From Candidatus Phyllobacterium onerii (GTDB lineage Bacteria > Pseudomonadota > Alphaproteobacteria > Rhizobiales > Rhizobiaceae), in assembly GCF_028331445.1 (NCBI RefSeq), contig NZ_JAQMHX010000001.1, forward strand, positions 744,001 to 808,000: 64,000 nucleotides of DNA, in the 5' to 3' direction. Positions within the stretch are counted from its first letter, which is position 1; each line of letters starts with the position of its first letter. The notes beneath the pieces are model-generated. The model saw nothing but the letters and a program-made list of their open reading frames with translations, was not told where the DNA came from and did no database searches. Below, in pieces: positions 33,760 through 42,126 of the stretch. A program made the translations under genes and the position numbers.

Positions 33760-34089
33760 TCAGCTGTAAGCGAGTTTCGGGGCAGGCGGCGCGTTGGCAT
33801 ACGCCTCTTTCTGGCGAAGCTCGGCAACCTTGAGCTCGGCCGCAGCCGCAAGGTCTGAGAATATCCTGTCGAGCGCATCGGCAGCTTCATGCAGCGCATC
33901 GACAAGATCGACCGCGCCGATCTCCCTTGCCAACCGGCGCATTTCTTCCGCGTGATTTTCCAGAAAGATGTGCAGCCGTGTTGCCTGATCCAGCGTCAGG
34001 CCTTCATAGGCGAGGAACCTCGGTATCTTTTCGCTCAGCTGCCCCGCAAGTTCGTTTTTCTCGCGAAGTATATCCAACCATTGTGCCAT
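33760..34089 (-). CDS. Small helical protein of unknown function (109 aa)
   Basis: A 109-residue, all-helical cytosolic protein without Cys, membrane segment or signal. It reads as four helices, e.g. 'AQWLDILREKNELAGQLSEK', 'TLDQATRLHIFLENHAEEMRRLA', 'DLVDALHEAADALDRIFSDL' and a polar tail rich in Ala/Pro. GGAGACC lies about nine bases before the ATG. It is convergent with the DUF2380-like gene, 16 bp between stops. No family is recognised and the role is unknown, but codon usage and ribosome site support a gene. Confidence 0.65.
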   Translation of the reverse strand: MAQWLDILREKNELAGQLSEKIPRFLAYEGLTLDQATRLHIFLENHAEEMRRLAREIGAVDLVDALHEAADALDRIFSDLAAAAELKVAELRQKEAYANAPPAPKLAYS

Positions 34090-34424
34090 TCAAGGTCTCC
34101 GGTGTGCCGTATGAAATCCTTACAGATGAGCGACGCAACGTCAATTAATCGTCGAGGTTAGATAGCTGTAATGCAGATGTATTATGTGACTAAATCAGAA
34201 AGAAGTTGATATCGGCGCAGTTTTTCTTGGAAAGCGGCGCCGTGTCATGGAAGTACTTTGCCTATTAACAAGTTCCGACCCTGCGAGTCCGGACCATGCG
34301 GCTTGGCGCTGATATCGCTTTTTTCCACGCGAAAAAGCGGATATGTCTCGGATCTTGACACATGCATTGGCGTTATTTTGGGGAGCCACTATATTTGGGT
34401 ACGACTGGAATATCGGAAGCTTTG
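34090..34424. other. Intergenic promoter region of histidine kinase; one A/T-rich stem-loop
   Basis: This 335-bp gap lies between the divergent small helical protein gene and the histidine kinase. It is AT-richer than its surroundings and contains a stem-loop in which CGCTTTTT (34316-34323) pairs with AAAAAGCG (34332-34339). No further gene is supported; short frames here lack ribosome sites. Confidence 0.5.
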
Positions 34425-35603
34425 ATGAACAATGACTTTCAGGCCGACATCGATGCGATCGGCCGGATTGACGCCATACCAATGATCCTCGATGTCGTGT
34501 GCCGCAGCACCGGCATGGGCTTTGCCGCCGTTGCTCGGGTAACCGACAATCGCTGGATCGCCTGCGAGGTTCTCGACGCGATCGGTTTTGGCCTGAAGCC
34601 GGGCGGTGAACTGGCCGTGAAAACCACGATCTGTGATGAAATCCGAGATAGCCGCCAAGCGGTTGTTATCGATGAAGTCGCGAAAGATCCTGTCTATTCC
34701 ACCCATCACACGCCGGCGATCTATGGTTTTCAAAGCTATATTTCCATGCCTATCATCCTCCCGGACGGCGCGTTGTTCGGTACGTTATGCGCCATCGATC
34801 CAAGGCCGGCGCGCCTCAACAATCCCGAAACCATCGGAATGTTCAAACTGTTTGCCGAATTGATCGCCTTTCATCTGCATGCGAATGAGCGTCTGGCGAT
34901 GACGGAGGCGGCGCTTCTCGACGAGCGCAAGATTTCCGAATTTCGAGAACAATTCGTCGCTGTGCTTGGCCATGATCTGCGTAATCCGGTCGCGTCGATC
35001 GATTCCGGAACGCGTATGCTGCTTCGCTCACCGTTGGACGAGAAGGCGACGAACATCGTCAAACTGATCCGTGGCAGCGTCGTTCGCATGTCGGGCCTGA
35101 TCGACAATGTGCTCGACCTGGCCCGCGCAAGACTTGGCGGCGGCGTGGTGCCGGAGCTCGACGATGCGGAACCGTTGAAGCCGACACTGGTTCAGGTCAT
35201 CGAGGAATTGGCTTCCGTTCGGAACGGCCATGTCGTCGAGGCGCATCTCGACTTCAAAGATCCGGTGAAATGTGACCGGGTCAGGATTGGCCAGCTCCTG
35301 TCGAACCTGCTCGGCAATGCCCTGATGCACGGTTCAGAGGATGGTCCCATTCGCGTCAATGCTTCCCTCGATAATGGCGTCTTTGAATTGTGGGTCGCCA
35401 ACACAGGAGAACCTATCCCGCCGGAAGCAATGGCGCAATTATTCCTGCCGTTCTTCCGGCGTGAAGCGCGGGCCGGCCAGCAGGGACTGGGGCTCGGGCT
35501 TTATATTGCCTCGGAAATTGCGCGAGTGCATGGCGGGACCTTGGACGTTTCCTCGACCTCTGAAGAAACGCGGTTCACCTTCCGCATGCCGCTGGTGCAA
35601 TAG
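34425..35603 (+). CDS. Soluble GAF-domain sensor histidine kinase
   Basis: A 392-residue cytosolic kinase. Residues about 10-155 form a GAF-like sensor ('IPMILDVVCRSTGMGFAAVARVTD', 'SYISMPIILPDGALFGTLCAID'). A short coiled coil leads to the phospho-acceptor helix with His183 ('QFVAVLGHDLRNPV'). The ATPase domain has the N box 'LSNLLGNALMHG', the G1 region 'VANTGEPIPPEAM' and the G2 region 'GLGLGLYIASEIARVHGG'. No membrane segment is seen. GGAAGC precedes the ATG at 34425. No response regulator gene adjoins it, so the partner is elsewhere. The 3' end abuts a palindromic repeat directly at its stop. Confidence 0.9.
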   Translation: MNNDFQADIDAIGRIDAIPMILDVVCRSTGMGFAAVARVTDNRWIACEVLDAIGFGLKPGGELAVKTTICDEIRDSRQAVVIDEVAKDPVYSTHHTPAIYGFQSYISMPIILPDGALFGTLCAIDPRPARLNNPETIGMFKLFAELIAFHLHANERLAMTEAALLDERKISEFREQFVAVLGHDLRNPVASIDSGTRMLLRSPLDEKATNIVKLIRGSVVRMSGLIDNVLDLARARLGGGVVPELDDAEPLKPTLVQVIEELASVRNGHVVEAHLDFKDPVKCDRVRIGQLLSNLLGNALMHGSEDGPIRVNASLDNGVFELWVANTGEPIPPEAMAQLFLPFFRREARAGQQGLGLGLYIASEIARVHGGTLDVSSTSEETRFTFRMPLVQ

Positions 35604-35683
35604 GGTCTGTCGAGGTACGTGAGCACCGGAGCACAGAAAAACGCCGTTTGCAGGCTGCCATGGCATGAATCTCGACAGACCCT
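35602..35683. repeat. Dispersed palindromic repeat, family A, copy 2 (internally deleted)
   Basis: An 82-bp copy with perfect 13-bp terminal inverted repeats, AGGGTCTGTCGAG and CTCGACAGACCCT. Its middle has the conserved stretch GTACGTGAGCACCGGA but lacks the left arm present in the other copies. It fills the gap between the histidine kinase and recombinase genes exactly; the recombinase stop codon overlaps its end. Confidence 0.85.
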
Positions 35684-36614
35684 AGTGGCGTTCGAGCACA
35701 GCCACGCAGCTGTCAAGATCATTGGTCGCAAGGTGGGCGTAGCGCATCGTCATCGACAGGGTCTGATGGCCGAGCCAGATCTGGACGCGCCTGATATCGA
35801 TGCCGCCGCGCACCAGGCGTGAAGCGCAGGTATGGCGCAGAATATGCGGGACCACCTGATCGTCCGTCCCAAGTCCGACTTCTGCCTTGGCTTCGTTCCA
35901 GATCGCGCGAAAACGCACTTGCGTGTGCATGGCGAAGGGACCCTTCAACCGGCCATGCGGGATCTCGACGACCTCCTTCACCCGGCTGGTCAAAGGAACC
36001 GTGCGGCTGCGGCCCGACTTCGTCAGCCAGAAAGTCGAGCGCGAGTCCTGCAGGTCGTTCCAGTTGAGGCCGATTGCTTCGCCAAGCCGGCAACCCGTAT
36101 CTACCAGAAAGACGCTCAACCTGTAGCTGTCTTCGCAACGCATGCGGATAGCCGAGAAAAGCCGCTGTTCCTCTTCGGCTTCAAGGAAGCGGATACGTCC
36201 CTGCCGTTCCTTTTGGCGCCGGAACTCCGGCAAATTGTAAATGTCGCCCATTTTGCACGCCTTCCGCAGCAGTTTGCTCAAGGCAGCCATCTTTCGATTG
36301 ATGGTTGCATTGCTATTGCCGCGCTCGCGTAGCGTACCGATCACAGAATCGAGCATTACCTGCGTGAAAACGCTGAAACGCTCGCCGCCCAATATTTCGC
36401 AGATTTCTCCAAGGAAAGACCGGACATTGGTTTTGTGCGAACCTTCATCCCAGAGAATGCTGATATATTGCGCCGTCAGATTATTGAGAGAATGCTCCTT
36501 GACCAATCGTTTGATCCCATGATCCGCCGAAGCATAGCTGAGATCGTACTGGAACCGGACCGGAAACGCCGTTTCGGGCGGGGAGGGGGCGACACCCAAG
36601 GCAGAGATCGTCAT
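35682..36614 (-). CDS. Tyrosine recombinase / phage-type integrase
   Basis: A 310-residue site-specific recombinase. The SAM-like N-terminal DNA-binding region occupies about residues 45-125. The catalytic domain contains Arg176 ('DTGCRLGEAIGLNW'), His257 and Arg260 ('VPHILRHTCASRLV'), His283 ('IWLGHQTLSMTM') and the nucleophile Tyr292 ('RYAHLA'), i.e. a complete active site. It acts on DNA in the cytosol. No excisionase, phage genes, tRNA or attachment repeats are seen nearby, so this is a lone recombinase or the remnant of a mobile element. Its last codon and stop overlap the end of a family-A repeat. The second half of the upstream gap contains nothing gene-like. Confidence 0.9.
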   Translation of the reverse strand: MTISALGVAPSPPETAFPVRFQYDLSYASADHGIKRLVKEHSLNNLTAQYISILWDEGSHKTNVRSFLGEICEILGGERFSVFTQVMLDSVIGTLRERGNSNATINRKMAALSKLLRKACKMGDIYNLPEFRRQKERQGRIRFLEAEEEQRLFSAIRMRCEDSYRLSVFLVDTGCRLGEAIGLNWNDLQDSRSTFWLTKSGRSRTVPLTSRVKEVVEIPHGRLKGPFAMHTQVRFRAIWNEAKAEVGLGTDDQVVPHILRHTCASRLVRGGIDIRRVQIWLGHQTLSMTMRYAHLATNDLDSCVAVLERH

Positions 36615-36946
36615 AATGATTGCGCTCTAATCGATAAAACAAACATCGGAAAAATATCTGACGAGTTGTACCCGTCTTTTCCGAAAGCGCAATCCAGAAG
36701 CCCATGCCACTTTAGGCTAATAGACTTTCGTTTGATAAAACCATCACCGGCTTCATCAACGTCCAACCTTGCTGGTTGTTGTCCAAACATGTCACCATCT
36801 CCTCGGTCCACGACCGGTTTAAAAATCCTCTCTCGCTAAATGTCTGTGCGTTGCTCTACGAACGCTGAAAATTGAATGGTGAATATGGTTTGAGGGGAAG
36901 GCCAACGCCGGAAAAAGCCCGGCGTTGGTTGTTAGTTGACCAATGA
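36615..36946. other. Non-coding gap between recombinase and porin genes
   Basis: A 332-bp stretch, AT-richer than neighbours. A hairpin at 36902-36928 is the only feature seen. The short open frames here are not supported by ribosome sites or familiar protein patterns. Confidence 0.5.
36902..36928 (-). terminator. Likely terminator stem-loop of porin gene
   Basis: CCAACGCCGG and CCGGCGTTGG form a perfect 10-bp stem around seven bases, starting 19 bp beyond the porin stop codon. The strand beyond the stem is pyrimidine-rich (CCTTCCCC) rather than a pure T-run, so it is a weaker intrinsic terminator. The second porin has a near-identical stem at the same place. Confidence 0.6.
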
Positions 36947-37981
36947 TCAGAAGTTGCGCTGGAAGCGGACGATGCCCTGGAAGGCATCATCCTTGGCACC
37001 GCGCGTACGGGCCTGGCGGGCATCATCAAACTTGGTGTAGTTGACTTCCGGCGTGATAACGAAACCGGGAACCAGCGTGTAAGCCACGTTCAAAGCAGCA
37101 GCGATTGTGCCTTCGTCTTCATAGCCAACCTGTGCATTGACTGTTGCCCTGTCTGTGACTTTGGCGGCGATACCGCCCCAGACGGCGTAATCGCCATTCC
37201 AGGTACCGTAGAAGTCTTTGCCGTTATTGGACTTGTACCCGCCCATGACCCAGGCCGAGATAGCCTCTGTGACGGTTACGTCCAGACGAACCTTGCCGGC
37301 CCATTCTTCAGCCTTGGAGTCGTAACCGACAACACCGGTAACCGAACCCCAGCCCTGCTTGAACTTCGCGCCACCCAGAATATGCGGGAGATAGTCATCG
37401 ATCAGGTAGTCGCCTTTACCCTGTTCCGCACCAACGAATGCCGAGAAGCCGTTGTCGGCGGAATAGGTGTAGCTGATCTGGTTGGTGACGTAGCTGCCTT
37501 CGGCGATAACGTCATCGGAGATGATACCGCCGAGATAGCCGGTCCAGCTTGTGAACTGCGAGTCGGCAGCGCCGACTCGGAAGCCGCCAAGCTCGATGGT
37601 TGCCTGGTTCAGGTCAACCGTTTCGGCATCTGCACCATTCTTGAAGTTGTAACGAAGTTCAGCATAGGAGCGCAGCGTACCGAGCTCGGTTTCCGAACGG
37701 GCATCGAAACGGGTCACGGCACGGGCACGCCAGTCATAGGTGCCGCGGTCGACACCTGTATAAGCATCGTCGCCGCCACGGATATCCGCACGGACATAAC
37801 CGCTGACCTTCAGGCAGGTTTCCGTGCCGGGGATATAGAAGAAGCCGGCGCCGTATGCGTCGCAAATGCGAACATATTCAACAGGTTCTGGTTCAGCGAC
37901 GACGACCGCATCTGCCGCACGCGCGCCGGATACTGCAACGAGAGCTGCAGCGGAGCCGAAGAGCAGGCTCTTGATGTTCAT
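36947..37981 (-). CDS. Porin_2 family outer-membrane porin (Omp2-like), copy 1
   Basis: A 344-residue trimeric beta-barrel porin for diffusion of small hydrophilic solutes. Residues 1-22 are the signal peptide ('MNIKSLLFGSAAALVAVSGA'), the mature start is rich in Ala/Val/Glu ('AEPEPVEYVRICDAYGAGFF'), and the Porin_2 signature 'FYIPGTETCLKVSGYVR' with its paired Cys follows. The barrel ends with the aromatic C-terminal residue (QRNF) needed for outer-membrane insertion. The ATG at 37981 has GGAG nearby; an upstream ATG at 38023 has none. It is one of three paralogues within 4.2 kb and shares the first 60 residues almost identically with the others. Confidence 0.95.
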   Translation of the reverse strand: MNIKSLLFGSAAALVAVSGARAADAVVVAEPEPVEYVRICDAYGAGFFYIPGTETCLKVSGYVRADIRGGDDAYTGVDRGTYDWRARAVTRFDARSETELGTLRSYAELRYNFKNGADAETVDLNQATIELGGFRVGAADSQFTSWTGYLGGIISDDVIAEGSYVTNQISYTYSADNGFSAFVGAEQGKGDYLIDDYLPHILGGAKFKQGWGSVTGVVGYDSKAEEWAGKVRLDVTVTEAISAWVMGGYKSNNGKDFYGTWNGDYAVWGGIAAKVTDRATVNAQVGYEDEGTIAAALNVAYTLVPGFVITPEVNYTKFDDARQARTRGAKDDAFQGIVRFQRNF

Positions 37982-38100
37982 TTCTAATCTCCAATCAAAT
38001 AAAAAATGGCTTGGGCGTTTCAAAGTTGGTGGTTGGACAGGTCTTCTCGACCGGCACCTGCATTTCTAACAACGAACGTCGAATTGGCTTGTTGAGGGAC

Positions 38101-38133
38101 AAAAAACCAATGCCGGAACGCCCGGCATTGGTT
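38101..38133 (-). terminator. Intrinsic terminator of porin copy 2
   Basis: AACCAATGCCGG and CCGGCATTGGTT form a 12-bp stem around five bases, and on the minus strand a run of six T follows, 20 bp after the stop. This is a standard rho-independent terminator. Confidence 0.85.
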
Positions 38134-38153
38134 TGTGTCAGCCAATCAAAGGA

Positions 38154-39176
38154 TTAGAAGTTGCGCTGGAAACGGAGGATGCCGCCGAATGCGTCGTCGG
38201 TATCGGCCGCGCGAGCACCGTCAAACTTGGTGTAGTTGATTTCTGGCGTGATCGTGAAGCCAGGAACCAGCTCGTAAGCTACGTTAAGAGCGAAAGCGTA
38301 TGTGCCTTCTTCTTCATAGCCGACCTGTGCATTGACAGCTGCGGTGTCCATAACCTTGGCGGAAATACCGCCCCAGACAGCGAAATCACCATTCCAGGTC
38401 CCGTAGAAATCAGTTCCGTCGTTAGATTTGTATCCGCCCAGAACCCAGGCTGAAATCGTATCGCTGAATTTGGCATCGACGCGGAGCTTACCAGCCCATT
38501 CTTCCGCATTGGAGTCGTAGCCAACGACGCCCGAGACCGTGCCCCAAGCTTGTTCGAATTTCGCACCGCCAACGATGTGCGGAAGATAGTCATCGATCAG
38601 GTTGTCGCCATTACCCTGTTCTGCACCGATAAACGCCGAGAACCCGTTGCCGCCAGTGAACGTATAGCTGATTTGGTTGGTAACGTAGTTGCCCTCAGCG
38701 ACCACGTCGTCATTGATGATATCGCCGAGATAACCGGTCCAGCTCGTGAACTGCGAGTCGGCCGCGCCCACGCGGAAGCCGCCAAGCTCGATGGTTGCCT
38801 GGTTCAGGTCAACTGTCTGCGCGTCCGCACCATTCTTGAAGTTGTAGCGAAGCTCGGCGAAAGACTTCAACGTACCGAGTTCGGTTTCCGAACGGGCGTC
38901 GAAACGGAGAAGCGCACGTGCACGCCAGTCATAGGTGTCGCGCTCGGCGCCGGAATAAACGTCGTCACCGCCCTGGATGTCGGCACGCACATAGCCGCTG
39001 ATCTTCAGGCAGGTTTCGGTTCCGGGGATGTAATAGAAGCCCGCACCATAAGCATCGCACACTTTGACGTATTCGACGGGTTCGGGTTCGGCAACGACGA
39101 CTGCGTCTGCAGCGCGTGCGCCGGTTACTGCAACAAGGGCTGCAGCGGAGCCGAGAAGTAGGCTCTTGATGTTCAT
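38154..39176 (-). CDS. Porin_2 family outer-membrane porin (Omp2-like), copy 2
   Basis: A 340-residue porin, closest to copy 1: the two share near-identical signal peptide, 'AEPEPVEYVKVCDAYGAGFYYIPGTETC' and barrel segments such as 'GGFRVGAADSQFTSWTGYLG', and differ mainly in external loops ('DVYSGAERDTYDWRARALLR'). It ends in QRNF. GGAGGTCAG lies just before the ATG at 39176. It reads in the opposite direction to copy 3, with start codons 823 bp apart and an SMR gene in the gap. This inverted-pair layout resembles the Brucella omp2 locus, where gene conversion between copies diversifies the porin. Outer-membrane location is certain from the family. Confidence 0.95.
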   Translation of the reverse strand: MNIKSLLLGSAAALVAVTGARAADAVVVAEPEPVEYVKVCDAYGAGFYYIPGTETCLKISGYVRADIQGGDDVYSGAERDTYDWRARALLRFDARSETELGTLKSFAELRYNFKNGADAQTVDLNQATIELGGFRVGAADSQFTSWTGYLGDIINDDVVAEGNYVTNQISYTFTGGNGFSAFIGAEQGNGDNLIDDYLPHIVGGAKFEQAWGTVSGVVGYDSNAEEWAGKLRVDAKFSDTISAWVLGGYKSNDGTDFYGTWNGDFAVWGGISAKVMDTAAVNAQVGYEEEGTYAFALNVAYELVPGFTITPEINYTKFDGARAADTDDAFGGILRFQRNF

Positions 39177-39246
39177 TTTCTGACCTCCAGTCAAGATTCG
39201 ACGGGAGGCTCCTGGAAAATGGATAGCTGGCGCACCAATTGGCCAG

Positions 39247-39270
39247 CTGAATAGACAAGACTTGCTCTAG
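39247..39270. repeat. Half copy of the fold-back element end
   Basis: CTGAATAGACAAGACTTGCT and the following CTAG (39247-39270) match the terminal repeat of the 32573-32845 element with about two differences. It overlaps the stop codon of the SMR gene (39267). No partner inverted copy is visible nearby, so it is an isolated arm. Confidence 0.6.
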
Positions 39271-39596
39271 TGCCCGACCGAGCTCGAGAAGAGATTGACG
39301 ATGAGCACGCCGGCAACGATCAGGATCAACCCGACGATCGCAGCAATATCCAGCGATTGCTTGAACCAGAACCAGCCAACGGCGGCGATCAACACGATTC
39401 CCGCACCAGACCAGATCGCATAGACAACGCCGACGGGCATGGTTTTGAGCAGTATCGAAAGCAGGTAGAAGGCCGCTCCGTAGCCGGCAATGCAAACCAG
39501 CGATGGCCAAAGCCTGGTGAATCCATCGGCCTGTTTGAGGGCGGAAGTGGCCACGACTTCGCAGACTATGGCGATAAGTAGGTAGAGATATGTCAT
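39267..39596 (-). CDS. Small multidrug resistance (SMR) efflux protein, EmrE-like
   Basis: A 109-residue inner-membrane protein with four helices. The essential membrane Glu is Glu13 in 'AIVCEVVATSALKQADGFT', equal to Glu14 of EmrE, and the continuation is the EmrE/QacE signature 'GFTRLWPS'. Later motifs 'MPVGVVYAIWSGAGIVLI' and 'AIVGLILIVAGVLIVNLF' complete the fold. It is expected to exchange protons for cationic drugs or quaternary ammonium compounds as a dimer. It lies between two divergent porins; porin copy 2 lies 90 bp downstream on the same strand. The ribosome site is weak (GGTGATTTGAC). Confidence 0.93.
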   Translation of the reverse strand: MTYLYLLIAIVCEVVATSALKQADGFTRLWPSLVCIAGYGAAFYLLSILLKTMPVGVVYAIWSGAGIVLIAAVGWFWFKQSLDIAAIVGLILIVAGVLIVNLFSSSVGH

Positions 39597-39998
39597 GTCA
39601 AATCACCATTCAGGGAGAGCGGAAATTCGTTGATTCGATTCAGCGATTGGCCAGCAACACCGCTGTAATGGCCGATTCTTCGGGTGTTTGCAGTTCCAAT
39701 CCCGCCATGATCCGACAAGATTTTATTAAAAACCGGGTTACCAATATTAATGAGGGGTAAAGATATTGCAGGAGCCGAGGCGATTTCGTGGCTTTTGTGC
39801 AACAGCGGCTTGGCATAGAGCCCTCACAAGGTGCCGATGCGGACATTCGTGGTTGAAACCCCAGCGCTGGCGAGTATGGTCTGTCGGGAGGAAGGGCGTT
39901 CATCGCATTTCTTCTTGGACTTAGGGGATGGGGACAGGTTGTCCTTCAGCCAAATTGGAATGCCCAGACCCATTTTTAACTTTGACTGGAGGTCAGAA
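39597..39998. other. Upstream region of SMR and porin copy 3
   Basis: A 402-bp divergent control region. Its last 30 bp, with the GGAGGTCAG ribosome site, copies the start region of porin copy 2, so the paralogy extends into the leader. Several short open frames exist but none has a ribosome site or recognisable protein, so no further gene is called. Confidence 0.5.
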
Positions 39999-41114
39999 AT
40001 GAACATCAAGAGCCTACTCATCGGCTCCGCTGCAGCCCTGGTTGCAGTATCAGGGGCACGCGCTGCAGATGCAGTCGTCGTCGCTGAACCAGAGCCCGTC
40101 GAATACGTTCGCGTTTGCGACGCATACGGCGCTGGCTTCTTTTATATTCCGGGGACCGAAACCTGCCTGAAGATCAGCGGCTATGTCCGTTACGATGCTG
40201 CTGGTGGCGACAATGTCTATGACGGCACCAACGTTGGCGCCAAGGACAACGAAACCTGGTACAAGCGTACTCGTGCAGAAGTTCGTTTCGACGCTCGTTC
40301 GGAAACTGAACTCGGCACCCTGCGTTCGTACATTCAGGGCCGTTTCCAGTACACCAACGGCCTTGATGACGGCGGTTCGCTGCCACAGGCATGGATCGAA
40401 CTCGGCGGTTTCCGCATCGGTACTGCTGACGAACTCTTCGGTTCGTGGACAGATTATGCCGGCGCGATCATCAACGACGACGTGATCAACTACCAGTCCG
40501 GCGAAAGCAACCAGGTCAGCTACACTTTCGTTGGCGGCAATGGTTTCTCCGCAATGATCGGTGCTGAACAGGGTTCGGACAATGTTACCGGCCTCGGCGG
40601 CAACTATGTCATCGAAGACTACATGCCACACGTTCTTGCTGGTGCGAAGTTCGAGCAGGGTTGGGGCAAGGTCTCCGGCGTTGTTGGTTATGACTCCAAC
40701 GTTGAAGAATTTGCTGGAAAGCTGCGTTTGGACGTGAAGTTCAACGAAATGTTCTCCGCTTGGATCATGGGTGGTTATCAGTCCGGTTATGACAACGACT
40801 TCGATCCGGTCACGGGCGCAGTCGATCAGGACAGCCGTAACTGGTTCGGCACATGGGAAGGCGATTGGGCAGCTTGGGGCGGTATCTCCGTCAAGGCTAC
40901 CGACAAGGCAACCATCAACGCCCAGGGTGCTTGGGAAGACGAAGGCACATACGCTCTCGCTCTTAACGTAGCTTACGAGCTGGTTCCTGGCTTCACAATC
41001 ACGCCAGAAATCAACTACACCAAGTTCGACGGTGCGCGTGAAGCTGCCTCTCTTAATGCCGGTGGCAACGACGACGCGTTCGGCGGGATCATCCGCTTCC
41101 AGCGCAACTTCTAA
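39999..41114 (+). CDS. Porin_2 family outer-membrane porin (Omp2-like), copy 3
   Basis: A 371-residue porin, the longest of the three. The first 60 residues (signal peptide, Ala/Glu-rich start, 'YIPGTETCLKISGYVR') match the other copies almost exactly, but it diverges in the loop after strand 1 ('YDAAGGDNVYDGTNVGAKDN') and has extra residues in later loops ('DPVTGAVDQDSRNWFG'), giving larger external loops than its paralogues. It ends in QRNF. GGAGGTCAGAA directly precedes the ATG, and an upstream in-frame ATG at 39831 has no support. Reads opposite to copies 1 and 2. A clean terminator follows. Permeability or surface differences would be expected from the loop changes. Confidence 0.95.
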   Translation: MNIKSLLIGSAAALVAVSGARAADAVVVAEPEPVEYVRVCDAYGAGFFYIPGTETCLKISGYVRYDAAGGDNVYDGTNVGAKDNETWYKRTRAEVRFDARSETELGTLRSYIQGRFQYTNGLDDGGSLPQAWIELGGFRIGTADELFGSWTDYAGAIINDDVINYQSGESNQVSYTFVGGNGFSAMIGAEQGSDNVTGLGGNYVIEDYMPHVLAGAKFEQGWGKVSGVVGYDSNVEEFAGKLRLDVKFNEMFSAWIMGGYQSGYDNDFDPVTGAVDQDSRNWFGTWEGDWAAWGGISVKATDKATINAQGAWEDEGTYALALNVAYELVPGFTITPEINYTKFDGAREAASLNAGGNDDAFGGIIRFQRNF

Positions 41115-41139
41115 TCCTTCACGGATTGGTTGATTTGGA

Positions 41140-41170
41140 CCCGGCAGCGCAAGCTGCCGGGTTTTCTTTT
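41140..41170 (+). terminator. Intrinsic terminator after porin copy 3
   Basis: CCCGGCAGC and GCTGCCGGG form a perfect 9-bp GC-rich stem around GCAA, followed by TTTTCTTTT. It starts 26 bp after the porin stop and is a textbook rho-independent terminator. Confidence 0.9.
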
Positions 41171-41272
41171 GCCGGAAATCTGGTGCTCTACAATGTTTAT
41201 GGCACGCGGACACACCCCTGTGTTGAAATGGCCATAAATAGCGGGCAGACATGATTGCGGGTAAGAGCCCGT

Positions 41273-41394
41273 TTGGAAAGTCGCAGTGGCGAGGCATATG
41301 GCGTGGTTTTCGAAACCGGGGCGCAGCGTACTCAAGTACGTGAGCACCGGAAGCGCAGAAAATCGCGTTAGATGACCGCCGCCGCAGAGTTTCA
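41273..41394. repeat. Dispersed palindromic repeat, family A, copy 3
   Basis: About 122 bp carrying the family core GCGCAGCGTAC, a short spacer, then GTACGTGAGCACCGGAAGCG, with imperfect outer arms (GAAAGTCGCAGTGGC against GCCGCAGAGTTTC). It sits between the porin terminator and the BON-like gene and has no coding potential. Confidence 0.75.
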
Positions 41395-41427
41395 AAATGG
41401 GCTCCAGGATAAGAAAGTATTGACTAT

Positions 41428-42093
41428 ATGCAGACGATCAAAAGCTGGTTCTGGCCGGGCGTCATCACCATTGCGCTGCTGACGGCCTTGGCTGTGTGGT
41501 TTTTGACAGATCCGATCGACCGTGAGCTTACAGAGACCGCCAACAATGCGCTTGAGACCGGCAATCCATGGGCGAGCGCCGAAATCGATGGCCGCGATCT
41601 CGTCCTCAAGGGCATTGCACCATCCGAGGAAGCGCTCACGGAGGCGCTGAAAATTGTGAGCGAGACGAGGGGCGTGCGCGTCGTCGACAATCAGGCGACA
41701 CTTTTGCCCCTGGCTGTTCCGTTTTCCTTCGCGGTCACCAAGTCCGATGAAGGGATCCTGCTTTCGGGCAATGTTCCCTATGGCGATGCTCGCGCCAAGA
41801 TCCTCGCCGCCGCGGAAAGTGCCATGCCCGGCATCGAAATTCTCGATGAAATGGCTGTGGCGCGCGGCGCACCGCAGGGTTTCTTCGATCTTGTCGATTT
41901 CGCGTTGGCGCAAGCGGCGCAACTGACCAATGGCGAAGTGGAAATTTCAGGTGAAACCTACAACATCAGGGGTACCGCTGCCAATTCGAATGGTTATGAT
42001 AGCCTGAATGCTGCTCTGCACACGGCGCTTCCGGGCAATGGCAAGCCGGGCGAGGTGAAATTGGAAGTGCCGGCCAGCGCCAGCAACAATTAG
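41428..42093 (+). CDS. BON-like inner-membrane-anchored protein (OmpA/ArfA N-terminal type)
   Basis: A 221-residue protein anchored by one N-terminal helix ('WPGVITIALLTALAVWFLT', residues about 9-28), with the rest in the periplasm. The exposed part looks like two BON-type repeats: 'ASAEIDGRDLVLKGIAPSEEALTEAL' and 'FSFAVTKSDEGILLSGNVPYGDARAKILAAA', then 'NGEVEISGETYNIRG'. The same N-terminal module is known from rhizobial OmpA/ArfA-like proteins, but here the C-terminal OmpA peptidoglycan domain is missing, so the protein is shortened relative to that family. It may bind membranes or act as a partner of a full-length OmpA protein. The start ATG at 41428 lacks an obvious GGAGG. Confidence 0.75.
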   Translation: MQTIKSWFWPGVITIALLTALAVWFLTDPIDRELTETANNALETGNPWASAEIDGRDLVLKGIAPSEEALTEALKIVSETRGVRVVDNQATLLPLAVPFSFAVTKSDEGILLSGNVPYGDARAKILAAAESAMPGIEILDEMAVARGAPQGFFDLVDFALAQAAQLTNGEVEISGETYNIRGTAANSNGYDSLNAALHTALPGNGKPGEVKLEVPASASNN

Positions 42094-42126
42094 AGTAATT
42101 CCACGAAAAGTGGGAACCGCTGCTCC
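42094..42126. repeat. Short palindromic repeat, family D (partial)
   Basis: The 33 bases after the stop codon at 42093 (AGTAATTCCACGAAAAGTGG...) match the beginning of the repeat at 50131, a form widespread in Rhizobiales intergenic regions. It is followed directly by a family-A repeat. Confidence 0.55.

Noticed and set aside
33204-33905. 233-codon minus-strand frame
   Set aside because: It spans two supported genes on both strands and has a low-complexity, Arg/Ser-rich sequence typical of shadow frames.
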